From NCBI GenBank assembly GCA_963716685.1, contig CAVQTR010000003.1, positions 3,038,001-3,102,000 of the forward strand: 64,000 bases of DNA, written 5' to 3'. Below, one piece after another: positions 34,871 to 44,033 of this stretch. Position 1 is the first letter of the stretch; every line of letters starts with the position of its first letter. The notes beneath the pieces were generated by a model. The model made no database searches, was not told the DNA's origin, and worked only from the letters and a program-made list of their open reading frames with translations. The stretch is from JALYXI01 sp963716685 (GTDB taxonomy: Bacteria; Acidobacteriota; Terriglobia; Bryobacterales; Bryobacteraceae). A program made the translations under genes and the position numbers.

Positions 34871-37270
34871 TTGCCGCGCAATTCTTCCCCGCCAGCCATA
34901 AGCTGGCCTCTGCTGTACCTGGCCGTTGCGCTGACCACGCTTGCCACACTGCTGCTGGAACTTTCGCTGACGCGAATTTTTTCGGTCGTATTTTATTACC
35001 ATTTTGCGTTCCTGGCCATTTCGATTGCGCTGTTTGGACTGGGAGCGGGCGGCGTTTTTTCTTACGTGGTGGCCGCCTGGAAGGGCACGCTGTTCCGCAA
35101 GCTGGGCCTGCTGAGCGGTTTGAACTGCCTGCTGGTGATTCTGGCCATCGTGACGGTTCTTAGCCGCAAGGGCGATTTGAACAACGGGCAACTGGCTCTG
35201 ATTTACTTTACCAACGCGCTTCCCTTCTTCTGTTCCGGCATTATTCTTTCTCTGGTTATTTCGGAGACTATCGAACGTGTCGACCGGGTTTACTTTTTCG
35301 ATCTGCTGGGCGCGGCGGGCGGATGTCTGCTGCTGGTGCCGATGCTCGGGACGTTCGGCGGACCGAATACGACGATTGCGGTAGCGGTGGTGTTCGCGGC
35401 GGCGGCGGCGGTGTGGTTCAATCTCGCGGGTTTCCGGACCGGCCGGATCGCAAGCGTCACTCTCGGGCTGCTGCTGACGCTGCTGCTGGCGGTGAATCTG
35501 AAGCAGGGCTGGATCGACATCCGATACGCCAAGGGGCAAAAGCTGCGCAAAGAGCAGTTCGTCAAGTGGAACGAATTCTCGCGGATCGCGCTGGCTCCCG
35601 AGGGCGGCATGAAGCAGATTTTCATCGATGCGGATGCATCGACGGGGATCGCGGATTTCGACTTCGCGCATCTGACGCCGGACAACCTGCGCGACCTGCT
35701 GCATCAGGGCGCGAGCCTTCCTTACAACGTGCGGCCGGGGGCGAAGACGCTGATCATCGGACCGGGCGGCGGCTGGGACGTTTCGCGCGCGCTGGCGTCG
35801 GGCAGCCGGGATATTACAGGTGTCGAGATCAACCCGATCATTGCGAATACGATCATGCGGGAGAAATATCCGGACCTGAGCCGCCGACTGTATTTCCGCC
35901 CGGAAGTACACATCCATGTGGAAGATGGGCGAAGCTTTGTCCGGCGGAGTTCGGAAAAGTATCAGGTGCTGCAGGCGACGCTGGTGGACACATGGGCGTC
36001 GACGGCGGCGGGCGCGTTTGCTCTCTCCGAGAGCTACCTGTATACCACGGATTCCTTTCACGACTACCTGACGCATCTGACGGACGACGGCATGCTGACG
36101 ATTACGCGCTGGGGATTCGAGCCGCCGCGGGAATCGCTGCGGCTGATCTCGCTTGCGATTGCGGCTCTGGGCGAACTGGGCGAGAAGGAGCCGTGGCGCC
36201 ATGTGATCGTGGGGCGGGAATGGCCGGCGGAGCTGAAGCGGTTCGGCGCGCGCGACACGGTGCTGATCTCGCGTAAGCCGTTTTCGGCAGAGGATATCGC
36301 GCGCGCGAAGGCGGCGATCGCGGAAGCGAAGATGACCGCGGTTTACATTCCCGGCGAGCGCATTCCGAACCAGTTTACGGACCTGCTGCTCAGTCCGGAC
36401 CCGGGGCAGTTCGAACGGAGCTACGCGTTCGATATCACTCCGGTGAATGATAACCAGCCGTTCTTTTTCTATACAGTGCAGCCGCGTGACATTCTGACAT
36501 TTCTGAAGGGCGCGACGGAGCAATCCGCGGATTACAAGGTGAACAAGGCGGTGCCGCTGCTGTTCGAACTGCTGGCGATCAGTCTGGCGGCCGTGGCGGT
36601 GATTCTGCTGCTGCCGCCGCTGGTGCTGGGCACGCGGATTCCGCAGGACCGTTCGGTACAGGTATTCCTGCTGTATTTTCTTTCGATTGGTGTGGGCTAC
36701 ATCCTGATCGAAGTCGCGCTGATTCAAAAGTTCGTACTCTTTCTGGGTCATCCGACGTATGCCCTGACGGTGGTGATTTTTTCCATGCTGCTTTCGAGCG
36801 GGCTGGGCAGTTTCGCGAGCCGGCGATTGCTGAGCGGCGCGGACTCGCGGCTCAAGGGAGCGATTCTGGCGGTGGCGGTGCTGGTGGTGCTGCTGGGCGT
36901 GGTGATGACGGTGGGGTTGACACCGCTGGTTGGTCTGCCGCGCTTCGCGAAGATTCTGATTGCGATTGCGCTGATCTTCCCGGCCGGGTTCTTCATGGGA
37001 ATGCCCTTCCCCGCCGGCCTGGCGCGGCTGGAAACGCGGAGCAAGCCGGCGCTGCGCTGGGCGTGGTCGCTGAACGCGGCGTCGAGCGTTCTGGGCTCGG
37101 TGGGGGCTCTGGTTTGCGCCATTTATCTGGGCTTGATGCAGACCCTGATGGTGGGTGGATGCTGCTATCTGGCGGCACTGGCGGTTTTCTCGCTGAGCGG
37201 GCGCGGCGGCGCCTTACCGGCTGCGGCGCGCGGGATTACACTTGATAGGGAGGAAACAGTCGGCTCATGA
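34871..37270 (+). CDS. Membrane protein with spermidine-synthase-like domain
   Basis: A protein of 799 residues. Residues 1-210 hold about six helices (LYLAVALTTLATLLLELSLT first). Residues about 270-500 resemble spermidine synthase, with the cofactor-binding region LIIGPGGGWDVSRALASGSR and Asp/Glu in DITGVEINPIIANTI, then HVEDGRSFVRR and LQATLVDTWASTAAGAFALS. The last 250 residues hold further helices (FPAGFFMGMPFPAGLARLET). It uses SAM or decarboxylated SAM if active; whether it makes a polyamine is unknown. The start is a TTG at 34871; 30 bp separate it from the divergent topoisomerase gene. It overlaps the E1 gene by ATGA. Confidence 0.85.
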   Translation: MPRNSSPPAISWPLLYLAVALTTLATLLLELSLTRIFSVVFYYHFAFLAISIALFGLGAGGVFSYVVAAWKGTLFRKLGLLSGLNCLLVILAIVTVLSRKGDLNNGQLALIYFTNALPFFCSGIILSLVISETIERVDRVYFFDLLGAAGGCLLLVPMLGTFGGPNTTIAVAVVFAAAAAVWFNLAGFRTGRIASVTLGLLLTLLLAVNLKQGWIDIRYAKGQKLRKEQFVKWNEFSRIALAPEGGMKQIFIDADASTGIADFDFAHLTPDNLRDLLHQGASLPYNVRPGAKTLIIGPGGGWDVSRALASGSRDITGVEINPIIANTIMREKYPDLSRRLYFRPEVHIHVEDGRSFVRRSSEKYQVLQATLVDTWASTAAGAFALSESYLYTTDSFHDYLTHLTDDGMLTITRWGFEPPRESLRLISLAIAALGELGEKEPWRHVIVGREWPAELKRFGARDTVLISRKPFSAEDIARAKAAIAEAKMTAVYIPGERIPNQFTDLLLSPDPGQFERSYAFDITPVNDNQPFFFYTVQPRDILTFLKGATEQSADYKVNKAVPLLFELLAISLAAVAVILLLPPLVLGTRIPQDRSVQVFLLYFLSIGVGYILIEVALIQKFVLFLGHPTYALTVVIFSMLLSSGLGSFASRRLLSGADSRLKGAILAVAVLVVLLGVVMTVGLTPLVGLPRFAKILIAIALIFPAGFFMGMPFPAGLARLETRSKPALRWAWSLNAASSVLGSVGALVCAIYLGLMQTLMVGGCCYLAALAVFSLSGRGGALPAAARGITLDREETVGS

Positions 37271-39363
37271 CGCCAGCCCCGGTGGCAAGGCTTACCGACT
37301 CGTCCGCAGGCGGCCTGGAAGCGGATTTTTTGATTCGCGCATTCCGGCTGATGTACACATCGCGGCGCATCGACGACCGCGAGATTCTTCTGAAGCGGCA
37401 GAACCGCATCTTCTTCCAGGTGAGCGCGGCAGGGCACGAAGCGCTGCAGGTGGCGGCGGGACTGGCGCTCAAACCGGGCTACGACTGGATCTATCCTTAC
37501 TACCGCGACCGAGCGCTGGTGCTGGCTCTGGGCGTGACGGCTTACCAGATGATGCTGCAGGGCGTGGGCGCGGCGGAAGACCCGGCATCGGGCGGGCGGC
37601 AGATGCCTTCGCACTGGAGTGACCCGGGCCTGCACATCGTCAGTTCTTCTTCGCCAACCGGGACTCAGTATTTGCAGGCGGTGGGATGTGCCGAAGCGGG
37701 CGTCTATCTGAAGCCGCAGGGAGACCGGGTGACGCTGGTGTCTTCCGGCGAAGGCGCGACAAGCGAGGGCGAGTTCTGGGAAGCGGTGAATGCGGCGTGC
37801 CTGAAGCGCCTGCCGGTGATCTTCCTGATCCAGGACAACGGCTATGCGATTTCCGTGCCGCGCGATTATCAGACGCCCGGCGGCAACATCTCGCATGTGC
37901 TCTCGGGGATGCCGAACCTGTGGCGGCGGGAAGTGGATGGCACGGATTTCGCAGCATCGTTCGCCACGATGCAGGAGGCGGTGGAGCATTGCCGCAGCGG
38001 CGAGGGACCGGCGCTGGTTCATGCGGACCTGGTGCGGCTGTATCCGCATTCGCTTTCCGACGTAGCGACTCATTACAAAACGGCGAGCGAACTGGGAGCG
38101 GAAGCGAAGCGCGACCCGCTGGTTACGTTCTCGCGGCGTCTGGTGGAAGAAGGCATTCTGGATGCGCACTCGCTCGAGCGGATGACGCGCGAAGTGGACG
38201 AGGAAGTCCACGAGGCCGCACTGGATGCGCTGCCGGCGCCGCCGCCCGCGCCGGAGACGGCTTTGATCCATTTGTATTCCGAGCGGGTGGACCCCTGTTC
38301 GGCCGCGTTCGATGTGCCGGAACATCCTGAAGGCGAGCCGAAGACAATTGTGGACCTGCTGAACGCGACGCTGGCGGAGGAGATGCGGCGCAACCCGGAC
38401 GTGGTGGTGTTCGGGGAGGATGTCGCGGACTGCAGCCGGGAAGAAAACCTGTGCGAGGTGAAGGGCAAAGGTGGCGTTTTTAAGGTTACGGCCGGACTGC
38501 AGACGGAGTTCGGGAGCCAGCGCTGCTTCAATACACCGATCGCGGAGGCGGGAATTGTGGGCCGCGCGATGGGGATGGCCACGGCGGGAATGAAGCCGGT
38601 GGCGGAGATCCAGTTTTTCGATTACATCTGGCCGGCGATGATGCAGATCCGCGATGAACTGTCGAATCTGCGATGGCGATCGAACGGTGGGTTCAGCTGT
38701 CCGGTGGTGCTGCGGGTGCCGATCGGCGGGTATCTGAACGGCGGCGGGATTTATCACAGCCAGTGCGGCGAGGTGGCGTTTACGCATATCCCCGGGCTGC
38801 GCGTGGTGATGCCCTCGAATGCCATGGACGCGTGCGGACTGCTGCGCACAGCGATTCGCTGCGACGACCCCGTGCTGTTCCTCGAGCACAAGAAGCTGTA
38901 TCGGGAACCGTACAATCGGTCTCCGCATCCTGGCGTGGACTTTACGATTCCGTTTGGCAGGGCGCGGGTGGTAAAGCCAGGCAGTGCGCTGACAGTGATT
39001 ACGTATGGCGCGTTGGTGCAGAAGTGTTTGCAGGCGGCAATTCAGATGGAGCGCAAGGACCCGGGGAGCAGTATCGAGGTGATCGATCTGCGCACGCTTG
39101 CTCCATACGACTGGGAAGCGATCCAGAAGTCCGTGACGAAAACGAGCCGCGCACTCGTGGTTCACGAGGACTGCGTGTCGTGGGGATACGGCGCGGAGAT
39201 CGCGGCCCGGATCGCGGACGAATTGTTCGATAAGCTGGATGCGCCGGTGCGCAGGGTTGGCGCGATGGATACCTGGGTGGGCTACCATCCGCAGCTGGAG
39301 AACGCAATCCTGCCGCAAGTGGAAGATGTGGTGCGTGAAGCTGAGAGACTGGTCGGCTATTAG
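37267..39363 (+). CDS. Fused 2-oxo acid dehydrogenase E1 (alpha plus beta)
   Basis: A thiamine-diphosphate enzyme of 698 residues joining both E1 subunits in one chain. The alpha part (1-340) has RNRIFFQVSAAGHEALQVAA, YYRDRALVLALG and the TPP motif SSGEGATSEGEFWEAVNAAC, ending QDNGYAIS; GEG stands for the usual GDG. The beta part (350-698) has VVFGEDVADCSREENL, TPIAEAGIVGRAMGMATAGM, AEIQFFDYIWPAMMQIRDEL and the C-terminal HEDCVSWGYGAEI. The substrate is probably pyruvate or a branched-chain oxo acid; no E2 or E3 gene is adjacent. It starts inside the stop of the preceding gene, so it is co-translated. Confidence 0.94.
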   Translation: MTPAPVARLTDSSAGGLEADFLIRAFRLMYTSRRIDDREILLKRQNRIFFQVSAAGHEALQVAAGLALKPGYDWIYPYYRDRALVLALGVTAYQMMLQGVGAAEDPASGGRQMPSHWSDPGLHIVSSSSPTGTQYLQAVGCAEAGVYLKPQGDRVTLVSSGEGATSEGEFWEAVNAACLKRLPVIFLIQDNGYAISVPRDYQTPGGNISHVLSGMPNLWRREVDGTDFAASFATMQEAVEHCRSGEGPALVHADLVRLYPHSLSDVATHYKTASELGAEAKRDPLVTFSRRLVEEGILDAHSLERMTREVDEEVHEAALDALPAPPPAPETALIHLYSERVDPCSAAFDVPEHPEGEPKTIVDLLNATLAEEMRRNPDVVVFGEDVADCSREENLCEVKGKGGVFKVTAGLQTEFGSQRCFNTPIAEAGIVGRAMGMATAGMKPVAEIQFFDYIWPAMMQIRDELSNLRWRSNGGFSCPVVLRVPIGGYLNGGGIYHSQCGEVAFTHIPGLRVVMPSNAMDACGLLRTAIRCDDPVLFLEHKKLYREPYNRSPHPGVDFTIPFGRARVVKPGSALTVITYGALVQKCLQAAIQMERKDPGSSIEVIDLRTLAPYDWEAIQKSVTKTSRALVVHEDCVSWGYGAEIAARIADELFDKLDAPVRRVGAMDTWVGYHPQLENAILPQVEDVVREAERLVGY

Positions 39364-39372
39364 GGGGCGGGC

Positions 39373-40566
39373 ATGAACACGAGACGGGATTTGCTGCGCG
39401 GGGCGACCGTGGCGATGACTGCGGCGTCGTATTCGCGGGTGATGGGCGCGAACGACCGGATGAACCTTGGGGTGATCGGGCCGGGGGAACGCGGCCGTCT
39501 GGACATGAGCCACTTCCAGAAGAACCCATCGGTGGAAGTGGTGGCACTCTGCGACGTGTATGCGGAGCATCTGGATCTGGCGCACAAGACCGCGCCGAAT
39601 GCGAAGGATTTCAAAGACCATCGCAAGCTGCTGGAGATGAAAGATGTGGACATGTGCCTGATCGCCACACCGGATCACTGGCACGCCACCATCGCGAAGG
39701 ATGCGCTGAATGCGGGCAAGGACGTATATGTCGAGAAGCCGCTGACGCTGAAGCCGGAAGAAGGTCCGCCGATTGTGAAGGCGGCGCGCGTGAACAACCG
39801 CATCTGCCAGGTGGGCATGCAGCAGCGCTCCGGCATTCACTATCTGAAAGCGAAGGCGGACTATATCGATACGGGCGCGTTGGGCAAGATTACGCTGGCG
39901 CGGACGTGGTGGCACGGGAACACGTACCATCTGCGTAAGGCGCCGGCATCGCTGCAGACGCAGCCAACGAACCTGGACTGGGCGCACTTTCTGGGTCCGG
40001 TGAAATGGCGCGACTGGGACCCGCAGCAGTATTACAACTGGCGCGCTTATCTGGATTTCGGCGGCGGCCAGGTAACGGATCTGTTCACGCACTGGATCGA
40101 TGTGGTGCACATGTTCATGGGCTACGATACGCCGGTAGCGGCGATGGCCTCCGGCGGAGTGTACAACTACAAGGACGGGCGCACGGCTCCGGACACGATC
40201 AACGTACTGCTGCAGTATCCGGGCGAGTACACGGCGACGTTTGAAGCGACGCTGGTTCCGGGAATCACGGGCGCGGCAATCGAGTTCTGCGGCACGAAGG
40301 GACGGCTGCTGATCGACCGGCAGCATTACGAGTTCTGGCCGGTGGGCAAGGGCGTGAAGCCGACGATTGTGCAGGCCGAGCCGCACGACATGACGCTCGA
40401 CCATGTAAATAATTTTCTGGACTGCGTGAAATCGAGGAAGCTGCCGAACGGCGATGTGCTGATTGGGCACCGCTCGGCGCAGGCGTCGCATCTGGGCAAC
40501 ATTTCCTATATGCAGAAGCGCCGGATCGATTTCGACCCGGTGCGGGAAGAGATCCTGCCGCTTTAG
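39373..40566 (+). CDS. Gfo/Idh/MocA oxidoreductase with Tat signal
   Basis: An NAD(P)-dependent sugar oxidoreductase of 397 residues. The first 25 residues form a twin-arginine-like signal (NTRRDLLRGATVAMTAAS). The Rossmann domain starts MNLGVIGPGERGRLDMSH; CDVYAEHLDLAHK and LIATPDHWHATIAKDALNAG follow. The catalytic lysine lies in VYVEKPLTLKPEEG. The C-domain shows GGGQVTDLFTHWIDVVHMFM, with the His/Asp used by the family, and CGTKGRLLIDRQHYEFWPVG. It is probably exported folded and acts on a sugar or inositol derivative in the periplasm. It follows the E1 gene by 9 bp. Confidence 0.93.
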   Translation: MNTRRDLLRGATVAMTAASYSRVMGANDRMNLGVIGPGERGRLDMSHFQKNPSVEVVALCDVYAEHLDLAHKTAPNAKDFKDHRKLLEMKDVDMCLIATPDHWHATIAKDALNAGKDVYVEKPLTLKPEEGPPIVKAARVNNRICQVGMQQRSGIHYLKAKADYIDTGALGKITLARTWWHGNTYHLRKAPASLQTQPTNLDWAHFLGPVKWRDWDPQQYYNWRAYLDFGGGQVTDLFTHWIDVVHMFMGYDTPVAAMASGGVYNYKDGRTAPDTINVLLQYPGEYTATFEATLVPGITGAAIEFCGTKGRLLIDRQHYEFWPVGKGVKPTIVQAEPHDMTLDHVNNFLDCVKSRKLPNGDVLIGHRSAQASHLGNISYMQKRRIDFDPVREEILPL

Positions 40567-41525
40567 AACGCCGCCTGGCGGAGTACATCTTCGACATAGT
40601 GGAGATCGCCGCGATGGCAGGGCGGGATGCCGAGCTGCTCGCACAAATTGCCGCGTTCGGCCGGAGTGATAATCTCCCACTGGGCGGTGGCGACTGAGCC
40701 GCTGACAGTGACGGCGGGCAGGCTTTCGGCATCGACACAGACGCGAAATTCGTGCAGCTGGCCGGCGAAGCCGTTGTAGGCACGGAGGGTATCGCGCTCG
40801 AGTTGCTCTTCGCTGAAATCGGGGAGTTCGAGGGTGAGGGGTGGGAGTCCGGAAGCCTGGCGGTGAGAATGAAACGCCGCCGCCAGCTTTTGGAACGCGC
40901 CACCGGAGCGGACCCGGGCGGGGTAGCTTTTGGCAAGCGCCTGCTTGGCGAGGTAGACTTGCCAGCCGGCCTGCACGTTGGCTTTCCAGCTCCAGATTTG
41001 GTCTTCGGTGGGCGCGGGGGTGGTGACCTGGCAGATGCCGACGCCGCCCAAGTTGTCTTCACTGAATAGAGGACAGGCGGGAGAGCGGAACTGGCGCAGG
41101 CCGCTTTCGAGGCGCATGAGCCGGCGGAAACCGGGGCTGGCGGGAACTTCGCGCTCAAGATCCGCGGGTGAGGGATTCGTGCCGGTGATCCGGAGCCCAG
41201 AAGTTCGGGCGGAGAGTGTCTCGCCGTTGACCTGGACGGTGACGCCGACCGAGACATCGCCGCCGCGGATGTGGGTGAACGGGATGGTCAAGCAGGGTTC
41301 CGCGGTGGTGACATCGATCGGAGGGTGAGCGGTGCGGCGTCCGGCGGAGTGGGCGCAGGTGGTTCCGGTAAAGGTCAGGGAGACGGTCCAGTGATACCGA
41401 AGAGGGGCTGGAGTGGTGGGAGGCTCGCCGCTGAATTCGGCGTTTAGGGTGATCTTCGGCATTTCGCAGTTGGAGGAGATGGGGAAGAGCGGGCCGGGCG
41501 GGTCGCAGGTCAGCTGGAGTGTCAT
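40563..41525 (-). CDS. Protein with lysozyme-like (lytic transglycosylase) domain
   Basis: A protein of 320 residues without a signal peptide. The N-terminal 110 residues look like a beta domain (YHWTVSLTFTGTTCAHSAGR, VSVGVTVQVNGETLSAR). The C-terminal part resembles a lysozyme/transglycosylase fold: the likely catalytic Glu in LMRLESGLRQFRS, then NLGGVGICQVTTPAPTEDQI, WSWKANVQAGWQVYLAKQAL, and RDTLRAYNGFAGQLHEFRV. The family usually shows GVGIMQ and YNGG here. It may act on peptidoglycan or glycan chains, or serve as a toxin domain. It is convergent with the Gfo/Idh/MocA gene (stops overlapping). No phage gene is near. Function is inferred from fold-like motifs only. Confidence 0.62.
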   Translation of the reverse strand: MTLQLTCDPPGPLFPISSNCEMPKITLNAEFSGEPPTTPAPLRYHWTVSLTFTGTTCAHSAGRRTAHPPIDVTTAEPCLTIPFTHIRGGDVSVGVTVQVNGETLSARTSGLRITGTNPSPADLEREVPASPGFRRLMRLESGLRQFRSPACPLFSEDNLGGVGICQVTTPAPTEDQIWSWKANVQAGWQVYLAKQALAKSYPARVRSGGAFQKLAAAFHSHRQASGLPPLTLELPDFSEEQLERDTLRAYNGFAGQLHEFRVCVDAESLPAVTVSGSVATAQWEIITPAERGNLCEQLGIPPCHRGDLHYVEDVLRQAAF

Positions 41526-41777
41526 TGCGCCCTTAGTGTAGGAGCGGAAATTGGGGCTGGATGGTGATAGGCGCTGTAAGTTGCTGATTGGGTTGGGGTG
41601 AATTGCGGGATTCCAGGCGTGAATGACTCGCGGGCCTTCGGAAAGAAGCCTTGCAGACGACCGAAGTCACAAGCTCTTTGCGCATTTGGTGTGCATGCTG
41701 CGTGCGACCGGGGACTGCAGATGGAGTTTGGGCTTACGGAGTGCCGGGGCGGTTAGTTTGGAGGGGTGTTTTGCAGA

Positions 41778-42353
41778 TTAGCGGAGCGATTCGATCAGTT
41801 TGGCCTTCTCTTCGGGGCTGAATTCGGGGAACGGCTCGCCGGGATACTGTTTTTTGTGCTGTTCGACGGCGAAGTCCCAGAGCTCTTCGGCCGAGGCTTT
41901 CTGAACGAAGCCAATGTTCTGCACCAGCTTGTTCTGGCTACGCTCTTTCTGGAGTTTGCGCAATGTTTCCAGCGCTTTGTAGAAGGCGCGGTCATGGACG
42001 GCCTGGTAGCGGATCATGAGCGCGAGTTTCTTTTCGGGGAAGAAATCGTTGTCCGGAGCGTTGTTGAGGGTGACGGATTGCGCGACCATGGCGCGGCGGG
42101 CGAACCAGAGAGACATCGCCATCTTTTCGATCAGGAATTCCTCGGTGGTGGTGTTGGGGTGGTACTCGAAGCGGAGGTCGTTCTTCATCGCGTTGAAGTC
42201 TTCACGGCTTTCACCTTCGATGATGAGCTTGCCTGAGGCGAGGCCGTGCTTGAAGGCGTTGAGGCTGGATTTGGCTTTGCCAGCTTCGGTTTTGGGTCCG
42301 GTGGAGGACTCGGAATTGGTGCGGTTCGCGTTGATCTGAGCTGCGGATGACAT
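41778..42353 (-). CDS. Conserved acidobacterial protein (ANRxNxxxSTGPKT family)
   Basis: A protein of 191 residues without signal or membrane segment. It begins INANRTNSESSTGPKTEAGK, then SSLNAFKHGLASGKLIIEGE, a signature that recurs in many Acidobacteria and Planctomycetes. The rest is helical and charged, ending FPEFSPEEKAKLIESL. The N-terminal motif is basic and could contact nucleic acid, but this is a guess. The 250 bp downstream and 96 bp upstream hold no gene. Members are often multicopy; the function is unknown. Confidence 0.75.
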   Translation of the reverse strand: MSSAAQINANRTNSESSTGPKTEAGKAKSSLNAFKHGLASGKLIIEGESREDFNAMKNDLRFEYHPNTTTEEFLIEKMAMSLWFARRAMVAQSVTLNNAPDNDFFPEKKLALMIRYQAVHDRAFYKALETLRKLQKERSQNKLVQNIGFVQKASAEELWDFAVEQHKKQYPGEPFPEFSPEEKAKLIESLR

Positions 42354-42449
42354 GGTTGTACCCTTTCGGCCTCACGTTAGCAGGGGCGGTTTCAGCCGCG
42401 GGGCGCGTTTGTTGCAGACAAAGGGGAACCAGGCTGTTTGGGATTGTGA

Positions 42450-43964
42450 CTACTGAACTGCCACGGTGGCCGAATCCGAGATTCCGGCGAGGGAGATCTG
42501 AATTGGGACGTCATTGCCGGGGGTGATGTTCGCCGGGACCTGCACATTTACCTGGTACAGGCCGTTATAGCCGGGTCCGATGCCCGAGAAGAGCACGAGC
42601 GCGGGCTGGCCGCCGATGGTCACGGTGGGGGTGGCAACGGTGAGGTAGATGGGATTGCCGTTGGCGGGTGCGACGGAACCGGTGGTAAGGCCGGAGCCGT
42701 TCGGGTCCCCATTGGGCGTGGCTTTGCCGAGACCGGTGACGTAGAGCTGGAGGTAGCCGCCGCGTGTGACAGCCTGGGCGCAAAGGGAGGCTGGCGTGAG
42801 AGCGGCGCAGTTAGTGGACAGTCCATAGGTTGCGGCCATGGAAGCGGGCATGGAGATCCACGCGGTGTTGGCTATGACAGCGACGGCGTTGTGGCGACCG
42901 GGGACGAGCGGATCGCCATAGTAAAAGAGGCCGGGAACAGCCGCGGTCAGGGTAATGGGGGTGACAGCAGAGGCGCCTGCCGCATTCTTCACCGTGACGT
43001 TCACGGTTCCGCTGTACGGGAGCTCATTCGGCACCAGAACATTGATCTGGCCGAAGGTGGCTCCCAGGGCGAAGATGGGCGCGGGCGCGGTTCCGAACAG
43101 AACGCTCAAGCCATTCACCGTGGTGGAGGGAAAGGCGGTGAACACATCCTGAGCACCGAAGCCCGCGCCGAAGACCGAAACGATGGACCCGGGCGCCACA
43201 ACGCCGGAGGAGCGGTAGCTGGCTCCGTTCAGAACGGAAGCGATGGCGGGAGCGTTGCCGAGCGGCAGCGTGGCAGTGTTGCTTGCGACCCCGGCAACCG
43301 TGGCGACCACAGAATTGATTCCCAGGGAGGCGTTGGCCGGGACGGTGAAATAGATGGTGACGCGGCCGGTGGAGGGGGAAGCCTGGAGAATGGTGGCTTT
43401 CTGGCCGCCCACGGTGATGACCGGAACGACGGCAGGAGGAACGCTGGTGCCCACCCCGAAGAGGGATGCCTGCAGTGTTTCCCCCAAGGCCGCGGGAGAG
43501 ACGGGCGAGACGGGCTGAGTGCTGGGGTAATGGGCGAAAGGGAGATAGGGGCTGTACTGCGGCGGATCCTGCGGACCGGTGACTGTGATGGGTCCGGTGG
43601 TAAACTGCGGCGCGAGAGTGGCGACGTTGAGGGGAAGCGCGTTCGAGGACTGGCCCTGATAGGTGATGACGAGGGTGGTGAGTCCAGGGGAAGCGTTAGC
43701 CGGAATGGTGGCGAGGAGGAAGACAGCGTTGCCGGCGAGCGTGATGCCGGTGGTTTGTCCGGCGACGGTCATGGTGTAATCCTGAGTGGCGGAGCGCGGC
43801 GGGAACGCGCCGAGAACCACGATGCCGGTGCCGGGACCGAAGGATGTATCGTTCAGCGCGGCGGTGAAGACGCTGTTGATCTGCGGGGCGTTCGTGGGCG
43901 ACTGGGACAGAGCACCGAGCGCGGAACATAAGAGAAGAGTAAGAAATCCGCGTACCGGCATCAC
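42450..43964 (-). CDS. Secreted beta-rich protein with IPT-like and TIGR03437 domains
   Basis: A protein of 504 residues with a signal peptide (RGFLTLLLCSALGALSQ). It carries immunoglobulin-like repeats, two of them near residues 30-115 and 160-240 (TIPANASPGLTTLVITYQG, TVPANASLGINSVVATVAG, both with the ending of IPT modules). The TIGR03437 domain covers the last 260 residues: SVLNGASYRSSGVVAPGSIV, SVFGAGFG, then QINVLVPNELPYSG, GYLQLYVTGLG and LYQVNVQVPANITPGND. It is probably anchored or secreted on the surface. Upstream lies the sugar transferase gene; no shared function is clear. Confidence 0.82.
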   Translation of the reverse strand: MMPVRGFLTLLLCSALGALSQSPTNAPQINSVFTAALNDTSFGPGTGIVVLGAFPPRSATQDYTMTVAGQTTGITLAGNAVFLLATIPANASPGLTTLVITYQGQSSNALPLNVATLAPQFTTGPITVTGPQDPPQYSPYLPFAHYPSTQPVSPVSPAALGETLQASLFGVGTSVPPAVVPVITVGGQKATILQASPSTGRVTIYFTVPANASLGINSVVATVAGVASNTATLPLGNAPAIASVLNGASYRSSGVVAPGSIVSVFGAGFGAQDVFTAFPSTTVNGLSVLFGTAPAPIFALGATFGQINVLVPNELPYSGTVNVTVKNAAGASAVTPITLTAAVPGLFYYGDPLVPGRHNAVAVIANTAWISMPASMAATYGLSTNCAALTPASLCAQAVTRGGYLQLYVTGLGKATPNGDPNGSGLTTGSVAPANGNPIYLTVATPTVTIGGQPALVLFSGIGPGYNGLYQVNVQVPANITPGNDVPIQISLAGISDSATVAVQ

Positions 43965-44033
43965 TGGGTTTCTAATCTTACGTGATCCGGTAGGGACGGC
44001 TCGGGACCGGATGAGTGATTCGATACACCGTGG

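Noticed and set aside
34820..36751. Long minus-strand frame opposite the spermidine-synthase-like gene
   Set aside because: Gln/Arg/His-rich antisense product without domains; the plus-strand frame has clear helices and a SAM site.
37165..40680. A very long open frame on the minus strand (over 1,100 codons) opposite the E1 and Gfo/Idh/MocA genes
   Set aside because: It is the mirror of two well-recognised genes; its translation is Arg/His-rich without any family match, as expected from GC-rich codons read on the other strand.
40563..42353. Prophage remnant suggested by the lysozyme-like protein
   Set aside because: No integrase, terminase, capsid, tail or attachment repeat in the region.
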